Shown one piece after another: positions 21,263 to 32,863 of a stretch of DNA of 64,000 bases. The stretch's first letter is position 1, and each line of letters begins with the position of its first letter. Both the position numbers and the translations under genes were made by a program. The stretch comes from Isoperla grammatica (taxonomy: Eukaryota > Arthropoda > Insecta > Plecoptera > Perlodidae): positions 73,171,523-73,235,522 of the forward strand of contig OX246739.1 of assembly GCA_945910005.1 (NCBI GenBank). The letters run 5' to 3'. The notes under the pieces are model-generated. The model made no database searches. It was not told the origin of the DNA and saw only the letters and a list, made by a program, of their open reading frames with translations.

Positions 21263-22895
21263 CCCTATGATGCCAGTATTCAGACTATCATTGCGTTGAT
21301 ACGTCATCGGCTTGCGAGTGACCAGTGACCTCTTAGTTGTGTTCGGGTCACTGCGAGCCGCGTATCTGTGATGAAAGACGAGATAAGAGCCTAAGCGATG
21401 CTCTGAATTGGCATCAGCTCTCGCTTCAAGTGGGAGGGGGGCCAAGGACGCTTATCTGGGGTAGGAGAGGGGCTATTGCAACGCACACACTACACAGGCT
21501 ATAGTCGATATTGATTGCAGTTTTCTTTTCTTTTTATGTATTTGTTTATTTATTTATTTATCATCTAACAAATAGTTTTACATCAATACACTCTCTGAAT
21601 GGCAAGAGAGGAAATCACATAAATCATGAGTCGTATTTACAAACATTTTCTCTCAATCCGTTTTGAAGATAAATCAAGAATTAATAACGTGCATAACCTT
21701 TTTCGCTATAAAGTCCCTCAAAGAAAAATCTAATTTTTCTTCTGAGGTCCAGCTTAAAATTTTCATTTCAAACTGATAACGATTAGCTCTTGAATATATC
21801 CTAGATCAGAACATCTGTTTGATAGGCCATCTCTCCATCTAAGGTCGGAGTAGAAGTCTTAAAATGGTTCTTAAATTTCACTCCAGTAAAGCGACTCCGT
21901 TGTGAGGTTTACAAACGCGTTTTTTATGATAATCTTCGTAGAAAGTTGCGTCGTGCGCAATATTAATCATAAAAATTCCCATTTCTGGTTAACCCCACCG
22001 TGTTGTATTTAATTGTGCCTCCATTTAAAAGTAAGAAGGATTCTTCTACCCTAAAATATGATTTACGGCACCACCATTGGTTTTACAGTTTTAATTATTT
22101 GCAAAAAAAACATCTAGACATAGAAAGTATGAAATTAAAATGTCTTGTTTGTGATTTTGGCAACAGGTGTGTGGATATAACAGTACAGCTGTAATCAAAC
22201 CGTCGTCTTGAAGAATAAACTCGGCTGATATATTGCAGGATTACTTACCCCCGATATTACCATACGGTATAACTATTTATCCTTGAGATAACTTGTTTCC
22301 CCAGGGCAACCACCAATCAGAAGCATTCAAATGTTGCTTATCCCGAGGATAGCTTTTATCTAGAACTTAATCCCATAAGATCGTAATAGCGGGCCTTAGC
22401 CGTGTGTTACTGGCAACGTATACGATATACATAATCCCACCCAGCAATTTACCATTGCGATATGTAAAGCATCATACATTGTACATCTCAACATCCATCA
22501 TTTACCACCGGAATCCACGAGAAATGTACAATTTTCGGGAAGAAATTGGAAATTGGTATCAAAACAGTAATAGACACACAAGCACAAAGTATTGAGTGCG
22601 CTATAGAACGATGTCTTGTCTTATATATACTAAGTTGTTTTTATAGGAATCCCTGTTGTAGGGTGCACACCAGCTTTACTCGATGCGCTCTATTTAGGTG
22701 ACTATAAGCTTTTGGATAATTGGGAAGGAATGTCTGAGGCTTAGTAGGATTCAATCCTAGTATTAACCCTGTGACTGAGGAAAATCGAAATAACTTCAGT
22801 CAAATTGCCGGTGTCCGGTCGAACCAGCGAGAGTCTCACGTCTTACCTTGAACCATCTCTATCGGTTATAACGCACTGAATGAAGTCCTGCAGTG
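21263..22895. other. Gene-free spacer with a possible LINE tail and SINE scrap
   Basis: (TTTA)n near 21540-21562 could be a LINE tail on the minus strand but no RT follows. At 22740-22850 a weak family C SINE signal is present (CCTGTGACTGAGGAAA; GTGTCCGGTCGAACC). No gene. Confidence 0.5.
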
Positions 22896-23332
22896 GTTCC
22901 ACAGCAACCTTGTGAATGCTGATGTCAAAAATGAGTGAGTCAGAGCCAATCAGCGGGTTGCTTCATCAAATACTGTCACTTTGGTTGGGCACACATCTAT
23001 ACTGGCCACGCCGTAAGAACCGAGGTGTCCCCTAAAATTTTGAGAAGAGACGGTCGCTCCACACGGTCTATTTCAACGGTTTTCACCGCGGGATTTCCCG
23101 ATACCTGCATTGTTATTCTCCACCGCATTGACTGCACCGACCGTGAATGGAATGCGACCCCACCACGTCTGACAACATGCGGGCTACACTACCTAAGGCA
23201 AGAGAACGGGATGCAAATAGATTTAAGTTGGTAGTTGTCACACGCGTCACTTCCCTATTACATAGTCCGTGACGATAACACCTTGTAATTTAATTTAACG
23301 AGATGTCAGCATCCACAAGGTAGCTGTGGAAC
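22896..23332. mobile_element. MITE family M with nested repeat X
   Basis: The left end GTTCCACAGCAACCTTGTG (from 22896) is inverted at 23302-23332 (CATCCACAAGGTAGCTGTGG). A shorter relative lies at 57135-57284 and an end fragment near 24357-24396; both lack the interior 23001-23292. That interior is repeat X, also found alone at 44240-44550, so X appears inserted inside this MITE. Confidence 0.7.
23001..23292 (+). repeat. Repeat X, copy 1
   Basis: A ~290-bp segment from ACTGGCCACGCCGTAAGAA to CACCTTGTAATTTA matches 44240-44550 in the same orientation, including CGGTCGCTCCACACGGTCTA and TAGTTGTCACACGCGTCACT. No inverted ends, coding frame or Pol III boxes were recognised. Confidence 0.85.
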
Positions 23333-24915
23333 GCTTTATATCTATTGTACGTTGGTATTGCGTGGGTATATACCACACATTGTAACCCTTCCTTCAGTGC
23401 TGGAAGCTTCTGCGTGGTACAAACTCCACAGCAGATATCATCCTACATGCAACATGTAGGCTCGTAATAACACTGCCCTAGTCTATACACTCACCTTTAC
23501 TCTACGAGGGAATTGAGCTGACAGCTTTATTGAGCTAATAAACACAACGCATTATTGTGAAAGGATTGTAAATGCTGATTAACTTGGAGTGCCTCGAAGT
23601 GAACATGTATGTATTTATCGAGTGACAAGTCAACGATTCAGAAACGCTTACTAGCTGCGTTGTTTGTATTCCACACGTACCGCAGTATTGATTCTTATGA
23701 CAAGTAAACAGGTATTATAGCTTTTTAGTTTATTTGGCGGCGAGGTACAAATGCACGCTTGGCAATATTAATGTATCGTCTAAATGGGAAAATCCATACA
23801 ATAAAGTGGAGTACGTTTAATAAAACGTGTCTCATGTTTCAATACGTGAGTTTTTTTCATATAGTTTTACTTTCTATTCTGTTCAAAGTTAAATAGCTCC
23901 ATGGTAGCGCGCGATACTTTAGTTCACGTGGTCGCCGATTCGACTCCGGCCACTAGAAATCTCTATACTGAAATTCTCTTCAACGCATTTCCCAGTAAGT
24001 CAAGTGAATGTTGTGATTGGGTGCTGCTTACAGACCTAGAAAAATCCTAATCACCTAGACGTAAGATTTCCTTAGTTTGACGCTCCCCTGCTGCTCCCCG
24101 CCATCGTTATGTGACCACCCCTTACCCCCGTGACAACCTGACAACTATATCATATTTGTTCATATAATATAATATTACTTATTATCATAAATATTTGTTA
24201 TGCTGGGCGGTGGTCACATAACTAGGGGGTAGAGCTTTTAAAGTATGACAAACAAAATATCTGCACTCTATCTATCCAAATACTTTAATATACATAACCA
24301 TCTGAGAGGGTCGCATCAAGTGGTAAAATATTGTCATCTGTTTGAGGAATGCCTCACTCATCTATGACGTCAGCATCCACAAGGTTGATGTGGTAAGACT
24401 TTACCACAGTATAATAACAACAAGCAGTTTTCTTGCTGCAAACAGTTGCGTGCGCAGGTCTTATATACCTATAGGCTAAATGAAAGTGATCAAGTAGTAC
24501 TACTACTACTACTTGAGGTAGTTTTTATAAAGGTAAATACGTATGTGAACCCGATTACCGCTACGCCGCGCTGGTGTCGCCGTGCGCAAGTTGTTCACTG
24601 CAGCTGCTATTATACTGTGACTTGGTCACTTGAGTATACTTGTTCTTTGTCGTGGCTGATCACGGCTGAGGAAGGGGCGAAGGTCCCAGGAACAGCGAGG
24701 GATGGAAAGAGAGCTGTCGCACACCCAATTTCTACGCCAATCCCGGGAGCTTATCTCGGTGTTCATATGAGAAGCATATAAACCACCCTGTCAAAACCCA
24801 ATCCTCGCTGGCTGGCGGGTAAGACATCCGACGAGGATGTTACAAATAACGGGATGATGTTACATGAAGAAGTGATCCATTAGTCTCGGGAGTTTTCGCG
24901 TTTGTACGGAAGCAA
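23333..24915. other. Gene-free spacer; MITE M end and SINE-like scrap
   Basis: A B-box-like GATTCGACTCCGG near 23938 follows an A-box-like TGGTAGCGCGCG and may be a decayed SINE. The end of MITE M (GACGTCAGCATCCACAAGGT) lies near 24366-24385. No gene found. Confidence 0.5.
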
Positions 24916-25045
24916 TGTCTGCGCTGAGGACATGTCTAAAACAAGGGGCTGTCTGAGGACATGTCTAAAGCAAGGGACTGTCTGCGCTGAGGGAATGTCT
25001 AAAGCAAGGGGCTGTCTGTCTGCATAAGGACATGTCTAAACATGT
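24916..25045. repeat. ~30-38-bp minisatellite, four units
   Basis: Units of TCTG(CGC)TGAGGACATGTCTAAA followed by CAAGGGGCTG repeat four times with length variation. Confidence 0.85.
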
Positions 25046-26616
25046 TAATGCGCGCTGACTTGCAACAAAACATACTATCGAATATAATTTGAAGTAAAAA
25101 CTAATTTACAAGACACAACATATACTTGGACCCTTTAATAATAATAATAATTGAATATGTAGTTTGTAGCTACTTGTAATATTATGAAATAAAATAAAAA
25201 CTAAATACCAAATAAATGTATGTGTTAATAAGAAATAAATATTAAATAAATGTATGTGTAGGATACGAAATTATGTGTTGTCTATTGAGATGGATATTTA
25301 TCGCATAATTTGAAGCTTTTTACAATTTTGGTTTCACAAATCTGTTCCCCTCGAAGGAAAGCATAACATTGCCGCTAGATGATAACGCAAGTAAGATCTC
25401 ACTGACACGTTGTTGGTTCTTTGGAAAGTTGATAATTGTAAACGCTTGTGATTAAAATACATGTTCAAATAGGTAATTTTCAATTCATGTTCGCCTCAAT
25501 TCTGCGTTAATCTGTAGCAAACACTCTGTAAAATACCATTTGTAAGATTTGAAACCAAAAATATGTGTTAAAAATATTCGTCCCATGAAAGATGACGCAC
25601 CCTGAACGAAAACGTAATCATATGAAAGGTAACTTGAAGTGGGGAACCGAAAGCGTCTCCACAGTTGTATGTTCACCGTGTACATGTTTCGCCCACTCAG
25701 TGTGGGTTGTGTGGGGGTAGGAGTGGGACATCCGTTATTTTAGAAAAGGAAAACTAGAAAGGCCCGGATACAGATTTAAAACTAAACGTTCTTGGCAAAA
25801 ACTTGGCAAACTTGTAAAGGAGTCGACGTAAAATCACGTACGAATGTCGCGTTCAATCAATTATTATACAAAAAACATAAAGTAACATAATAATATTCAA
25901 GACAGAAAAAGTCACTGCACGTATTCATCCTGATTCTCATTTAAATCCAATTAAGCTGAAGTTTTCTCAAAAATAGGTTTGTAATATTACTAATTACAAT
26001 GTTCTGAAAACATTCAAACTTTTGGAAAACTCTTCATAAACTTTTCGCTCCCACCATATTTTAAACTCAAACTTACTGTTAAGCGATAATTCTCAAACGT
26101 GATAGGAATGAACTTTACTCGATAAACGTAAGATTTGTTGGCCTTCATTCGTCCGATGTGGGTTAATTAACTTCAAAACTTTTCAATTGAAATTAAAGGC
26201 TTACAAGAAAAAAGTTAATTTTAATTATATAATCGATCTTGGTCAGGCTTCCCTGTAAGTACGTTAGCTGTAAATACACATAGGGTGATTGAATGGCAAC
26301 GCAAGGCAAACTGTGGAATATGGTTTGGTTCGGTGGAATCCTACTAGACTTCCAATCGGAGTGATGGTTCACCAATTCGGTTAAAAATAGAGAAGAGGCA
26401 AAAGCAAATAGCACTTCTCCTAAAAGCAGTTAAACAAATTAACTTTGAGGGAAATAAACTTAGTACCATGGAAGTGGGAGTTTCTACAAAATGTATTCGC
26501 TTTTTAAATCATATTTAGATATAAGACAAGATCAATATAAAATAACTGTTGAATATGAAGAGTACAGATTTTAGCCGGCAGCGGCAGCGGCAGCGTATTT
26601 TAGCCGGTAAATTTTC
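25046..26616. other. Gene-free spacer
   Basis: AT-rich DNA with a few AAT/AATA low-complexity runs near 25137-25260 and a GGCAGC triplication at 26577-26600. No gene found. Confidence 0.6.
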
Positions 26617-26876
26617 TCTCACACCAAGAGGTAAGATAGTTTCAGGGGAGTCAGGACCGCCTACAATTAGTTTCCAATTTAACAAGTGCGAATCACTATC
26701 GTTTTTCCCGATTATCTAGTACAGTTTGGTTGCGTTAAGTTTTTTGACGGAAACTTACTTTCACGTTTTCTTGTGCGTTACCGTCAAAAAACTTACCGCA
26801 ACCAAATTGTTCTAGAAAATCGGGAAAAACGTTAGTGATTCGCACTTGTTAAGTTGGAAACTTCTTGGTGTGAGTG
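26617..26876. mobile_element. Long-hairpin foldback element (81-bp arms)
   Basis: Arms 26670-26750 and 26781-26861 pair at 75 of 81 positions around a 30-base loop. Outer short arms (CTCACACCAAGA at ~26618, TCTTGGTGTGAG at ~26863) extend the symmetry, with 39 unpaired bases on the left side. No ORF. It resembles a foldback MITE or hairpin-forming non-coding element. Confidence 0.85.
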
Positions 26877-29800
26877 ACCTTTTTTACGTCTATCTGCAGA
26901 CAACACATGGTTTACCTCATTGCTCAATAGATTGCAGCACGTTCCGGTATCACCATCTTTACGTGCACCCCCGAATTGCATCTCGTCTGTACATCTCGAG
27001 CGATCTCAAAGTGACGTGATGTGAAATGTGATCGAATTGCTCCCAATGTTCAGACGAACAGTCGGATCGTTTGATCTCCTCACAGCTGACCTCTTACACC
27101 GTTCGTCTTGCGACATGGTACTGTATCTTCAGTTACGTTATGTTATATGATCGCCTGAAAAGGTCAGTATACGATGTAACATGCTTAAGGCTGCACAGGA
27201 GCGCCATTTGAAGCTTTGATACTTTGCTTCGTCTTCTGTGAAAATACGAAGGCCTATCTAAATCTTCGAGAAAATATCGAGGCGTACTCGAAGCTATGAT
27301 AAATATTACTAAGAATAAGAATAATGTAGGTATATCGAGAATCCTTATTATGTATTCATAATTTTATTAGAAATACAATTGTTATTGTTTATTATAACTA
27401 ACTAACGGTAGAACAGCAATCCTTCCCCGGACAAAATATCACTACCATGTTGAAATACAGATTATGTTAGTATGTAACAACCGCTTTCATTGCATATTAG
27501 TCCCAAGCAGAGAAACAGTGATCTCAACCCCATCACCCACGCATCAGAAGCAAAGCCAGCTACTCACATAACGGTATCCGCCTTGCAACGACGCGTCTAG
27601 CTTCCAACCCATAACCTCGTGTTAAACAAACAAGCCGAGAGAAAACGACGAGTTTAAATTGCAGGCCGAAGCCAACTTCTCACGCTACACGATTATCGTA
27701 AGTTGGATTTTTTTAAAGAAAGAAAGTATAAAAGTTAATGGCCGCTTTCTTCTGCCCTGGTCGTGTGGAAGCAGCTGACCTGAGTTTGGCCGTTCTATCT
27801 ATGTATGAAGAGCGTCGATAAAAGAAGATAGTCGTCTACATCGACCAAACAATCAGGTTCAGTTGTGTTTAGGGAGTTTGCTTTCCTTTTCTTTCAACAG
27901 TCCAACAAGAATAACCCAGATTGTTCAGTAACTTCTTCTCTGTGCAGATCAAGCTATGTAGAGGGGCCTCTTTGCAATGGGTGCATAGGTGAATGATATA
28001 GTTTTATTAACCTCAATAATAGCACGAAGCGTGTTTATAAATCAATCTAAAGCAAGAACTTACTGAACTTTACAATCCTAAAGAGAAAACACCATCGTCA
28101 ATATAAGACCAATGTGATCACCGGTTATTAGTCCTATATCTTAAAAACGTTGCACAACGACAATTCATCAACACTGATACCGCGAGTAATGATATCCATG
28201 TAGTTTTAAAGGAATTTTGTTATTTAGGCTAGTTTAGTATTTAAATTTTGTTGATTTAGTTAGTTAGTTAAAAACAAATGCCCATTTCAAAAGTATTGTA
28301 TAATGTACTATACTATCATCAATGTATCTGTTCATGATTGTATATCTCAATTCAAAATACTTCTCAACAATTCATAAATCGGTATTTTATTCGAGAAGTA
28401 ATGGGTTATTAAGAAAAACGATTTAGAACTTTGAAAGCTGTTTAAAAGATAAAAATTATTATGCCAAATGTAGATAATTAATTCATTATTACATACAATA
28501 ATATAGTAACTTTGATGATCTATATGTTGATTCGAATATTTTTCATTAAAGACGATTAAGTATAAGCAACAACATGGTATGTTTCAAACTTGAATGGTTT
28601 ATTGTGTCACTAACAAGTAAACACATACTACTGGTCAGTGTTGAAAAACGTTCCTTGTACCACAAAACGGTTGCGGACTAATCTTGGCTCATACCTTACA
28701 TCATGATAATTAGTGTAATGGTGAAGACGTATATCTTCGTCAGTAGTAATACAAATGTTTCTTCCCTTCTGAAACACGTTAGTTTTAATAATTCTCCTCA
28801 TTTCGACTCAAGTGGTCCGTACGGATTTGGTTTGGTTCGATTTATTGTTGGATGGTGCGAAGCGCGGGTGCTGTAAATAAGGCAAGTTATTGGCTCCAGA
28901 CTCTCCCCAGAGCGCTCTGAGCTCTCAGCAACCAAGAGGAAGCCGAGCATAAAGACCCTCAAGTCTGTGAAATGATTGTAATGAAAGGTGAATACGAAAC
29001 GCCCTGACCGAAGCTTTCGATTTCTCTAACTTAGTTTGTGCTGAGTTGGCCACTGTTCTGTGGTACCTTTGAGCTCCGCAGAATGTCTGAGGTGACATTG
29101 ATTTTATGCACGCAGGCATTTTGTGCCCGATGTGGAGATCGCATGAATGTTAGGACAGTATTCATGAACACCCCAGAGACTTAGCGTGATTCTATGTGTT
29201 GAGGGCACCAAGAGAATATGCTCAAATAGGAAGGATATCGATGTGAGAAAGTGTGTATACGATTCTCTTCCTAGGGTCGACAAGTTCGGCTCCTGGAAAT
29301 AAATTTACCCATCTGTATCCAGATGTGGTTTTTTAATTTCGAATGGAAAGTGATGGAAACGATTGTGGATGTTGACTGCAAAAGGATGTGGGTGTTGGCT
29401 GTGTGAAAGGACTGCATAGCTGTAGTTTTATCCGTAACTATATCTTATTTAGTAGAGTTCTTGGTATTAAAAATGAAGAGCAATTTGTGGATTTAAATCC
29501 GTATTAATTTCTTAATTGTAGGACGTATACATGTAAAACCTATATATGTGCTTGTGCATTATCTTACAACAGTTTTAAACTGTAATCAATTGAAATGACA
29601 ATGTCAACCATAAATATGAACTTACAAACACACATTTAGCTTCAAGGTTTGATTTAGATATTACGAAAAAATGATCATTTATAAAAGCTCAAATTTCTGA
29701 ACCGTAAAAATGTAAAATACCCTAACATCGTTTAATGTCGATCTAACGTGTTATTATCGTCATCAGTGACGTCACAGATTGTGAGGGACTGCAGCTTTAC

Positions 29801-30092
29801 TGCAGTAATGAACTTTGCCGTGTGATTACTAAAGCCAGACTTCGTTCTCTTCCACAAGAATGAACCACTGCGTGCATGGCCGTGATTCGCCCCTGCCTGA
29901 AACCCTTGAGCCAAGACATAACCATACTTGAAAACTTTACCCTTTGATTAACTCGCGTTTGAAATTTGCATTAAATTACTTATAAAGTAAACCTTAATCT
30001 TGACTAGAGGTGGATGAAAGCAGAAGTTTCGTCTCTTTGCATTGATATTATGATATGCTATCATATCAAACTTTAACTGTAAATGTAAACGT
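26877..30092. other. 3.2-kb gene-free stretch
   Basis: I see no supported gene, RNA gene or known repeat. ORFs up to 64 codons show no family pattern. Confidence 0.55.
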
Positions 30093-30484
30093 TGTTTTTT
30101 TTTTTTTTTTTTTATTTATTTATTTATTTATTTATTTAATAAGTACATTACAGGTAATTGCAATTGGTAAATAGATGAATCCGGTAAGCTGCCCTCAAAA
30201 ACATGGTTTGACCGAGAGCAGATGCCAGGGTTATATTGTACTTGTATAATAGCCATCCATGTTTGGAATGAAACTATTAATTCTACTATCGTTACATAGT
30301 TCATAAACACTAACTACAGTCACTAAAACTAGATATTTAAAAGAATATTGTATTTTAGCTATATATGTAATAGTTGTTATAAAGCATTAACGAATGTAAT
30401 CTAATTATAATGCTTTGTATAACAATACAATATTTGGAAATATATACGCATTGCTAAGTACTTAAAAAATAGTAGTACTAACAT

Positions 30485-30655
30485 AATAACACTAAATAGT
30501 ATTATTATAGCTACAAACATAACCAATGAAAACCTAACATAGTAAGACTAAATAATATTATTATAGCTACAAACATAACCAATTAAAACCTAGTACAGTA
30601 ACACTTAATAATATTATTATAGTTACAAACATAACCAATGAAAACCTAATTATAT
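30485..30655. repeat. ~57-bp tandem repeats in LINE 3' UTR
   Basis: Three units share TATTATTATAGCTACAAAC and ATAACCAATGAAAACCTA, with a diverged fourth near 30750. They lie in the 3' UTR of the truncated LINE. Confidence 0.85.
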
Positions 30656-31151
30656 TTCAATATAGAAAGATAGTGACTGGCTTGAATTGTATGAATTAAA
30701 TAATTTAGATATATTATTAAATACTAAGAACAGCACTGTTAGAACTAGATAGTTATTAATTATGGTTACAAACATAAACAATGAAAGCTATATCTTTCTA
30801 CACAGAAAGATATTGCGTGACGAATGGGATCTGTTGAATTATTTATATGATCTTACAAATTACTAAAAAACTAAAGATAATACTATATACACAATATATT
30901 ATTAGTTATAGGTATACACATTGATAAAGTGATCTATATATTTCAATACAGTAAGGTATTTAATGACTTCAATCAAATGAATTGAATTATTAAGATAATT
31001 GTACCATTAAAAGAAAACTAATATATTGTCTAAACAATGTTTTTTAAGTATGGCTACAAAGTACAAACAGACATAAACAACGAAAAGTTATAATATACTT
31101 ATTGCAATACAAATGAGATAGTAATGGCATGTTTGAGATGAATGTGATGAT

Positions 31152-32230
31152 TTATTTAGATAACACGTTGTTGGTTAAATTATCAATATATTGTTGAGGA
31201 CAACTTATTAACCATTTATTTAGTTCAACTTTGAAGCGACTTTTTCGTTCAGAGGTTCGAATTGATAATGGGAGGGAATTAAATAGTTTAGGTCCTAGAA
31301 AAACAGCGTGCCTTTGTGTTAATTTGAGTTTAGCAAGTGGAGTTATTAGGCTGACATTATTTGATTTAGTATTTATTGCATGAGATACTTTTCTATAGTG
31401 ATTTAAGTTGTTATAAACATGCCCACACAATATTTTAGCATAGAGCTTACGGACACTTAAGGTGTTTGTTTCCTTAAAGGTAGATATTGATGGGTATGTC
31501 CTGTGTTTTTTAAGGATTATTTTTAATACAAGCTTCTGTAAAACTTTAAGCTGGTTTAAATGGGTGTCATATGCTCCTCCCCAACTCAGGATTCCGTAAA
31601 TTAATGAAGATTGAATCAGTGCAAAGTAAACATTTCTAAGAAGAGTTTTAGATAGTGTATTTCTTAACGTATAAAAAATGTATAAGCAATTTCTTAACCT
31701 AGCTGTAATCATTTTTAAATGACAATTCCACTTAAGATGTTGGTCGATTATAATGCCTAGATATTTAATGTGAGCTACTTTCTTAATTGCATAACAATCA
31801 CAGGTAGTGATATTACTATTAGTATAAGTAGGGTTGCCACATTGGGATGAGTGGAGATGGATGTAATTTTGATCGGGCTGATTGGAGATAGTAGCAGAAA
31901 AGGTAATAAATTCAGTTTTATCTAAATTAAGCATGAGGATGTTGTCGTTTAACCACTGCTGTATTTTAAGGAGCTCTCTTTGTGCTTATTTGTAAACTTC
32001 TTTCCAATTTACGCCTACAAATAAAAGCACTGTGTCGTCAGCAAACGTAATTATTTTACCATCGATTATTCCATTACACAGTTCATTAATAAAAATGTTA
32101 AATAGCAACGGTCCCAGCACAGTACCCTGCGGTACTCCGTATTCAATTTTTCTTGATTTACTAGAATGCCCATTTATTGGTGATTCAATATTTGTACCGG
32201 TAGAAGGAAAACTGCATCTATTGTAAACTA
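31152..32230 (-). pseudogene. LINE reverse transcriptase C-terminal half
   Basis: Open from ATG 31934 to 31152 (260 codons), and in the same frame upstream to about 32230 with one TAA at 31986-31988. The upstream part contains YGVPQGTVLGPLLFNIFIN and FADDTVLLF, the catalytic FADD box. Downstream are NLDKTEFITF, YLGIIIDQHLKW, the thumb and the typical LINE C-terminus (FLGPKLFNSLPLSIR). Palm motifs before GVPQG and the endonuclease are missing because of 5' truncation. Non-functional. Confidence 0.9.
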
Positions 32231-32251
32231 ACCAATGGCGATAGCTCAGTG

Positions 32252-32505
32252 GTATTTATTTATTTACTTTATTGTAATTAAGGCCAGTGTAGGGCACAAT
32301 GCCCGCTTTAGCCTGATGAGTGATGATTGATGAATGATAATGAGGAAGGGAGGAGGGGAAGCTTATAGTACCGGCACGTAGACTACTTCTGTCGAAAAGT
32401 ACCAAGGGGACCATCGGCTTTACGTCCCATCCGAAAGGACGGTGTAACTTTGACCAGTCAAAAAGGTTTCTCCACTAACCTGGACTGCCGAGCAGTTGAC
32501 GGCGT
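32252..32505 (-). mobile_element. 5S-rRNA-derived SINE, 5'-truncated copy
   Basis: Matches the 3' two-thirds of copies at 36813-37225 and 41317-41722: tail with TTATTGTAATTAAGGCCAGT (plus strand), central TTTACGTCCCATCCGAAAGG, and CTGGACTGCCGAGCAGTTG. It stops before the 5S-like head. It directly abuts an A-box-like GCGATAGCTCAGTGG at 32238-32252. Confidence 0.85.
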
Positions 32506-32703
32506 TGCTGGGATAGAATCATGTTAACAGCCCTCCGACAAATTACTAACTATTCTAATTCGCAAAATCTAGATGGTCACCTAAAGAGACGTATATTAAC
32601 CGTCGCCGGGAAAAATTCCTACAAAACATTACATATTATATAGACTTTAAATATTTGTTTTGTAATTTCTGCATTTCTCCATATATATATACTGATAAAA
32701 TTC

Positions 32704-32863
32704 AAAATATTTCAGCGTTAGTCCGTCACGTCCTACCTTCATACTGCTGACGTTTCAGGAACCTTGTGGTCCCTATCATGAGTGCGTCGAACTCCACAAG
32801 GGACTTCAAAATAATTGAAACGTCGTCGTTATAGGACGTGGCGGACTAACCCGCAAATATTTT
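32704..32863. mobile_element. 160-bp foldback element
   Basis: Inverted ends of 32 bp (27 matching; core GTTAGTCCGTCACGTCCTA) enclose further inverted CTTGTGG/CCACAAG and GACGTTTCA/TGAAACGTC. No ORF. Confidence 0.75.

Larger units (their letters stand above)
30093..32230 (-). mobile_element. 5'-truncated LINE with long repetitive 3' UTR
   Basis: On the minus strand the element starts abruptly inside RT at about 32230, ends its coding part at 31152, has a ~1-kb AT-rich 3' UTR, and finishes with (TAAA)n and a poly(A) run (poly(T) on the plus strand at ~30095-30113). This is a typical dead-on-arrival LINE insertion. It is a different family from the 5.9-10.7 kb LINE. Confidence 0.85.

Noticed and set aside
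26877..30092. Host exons
   Set aside because: Short ORFs show neither flanking splice sites with conserved-looking peptides nor any recognisable domain.
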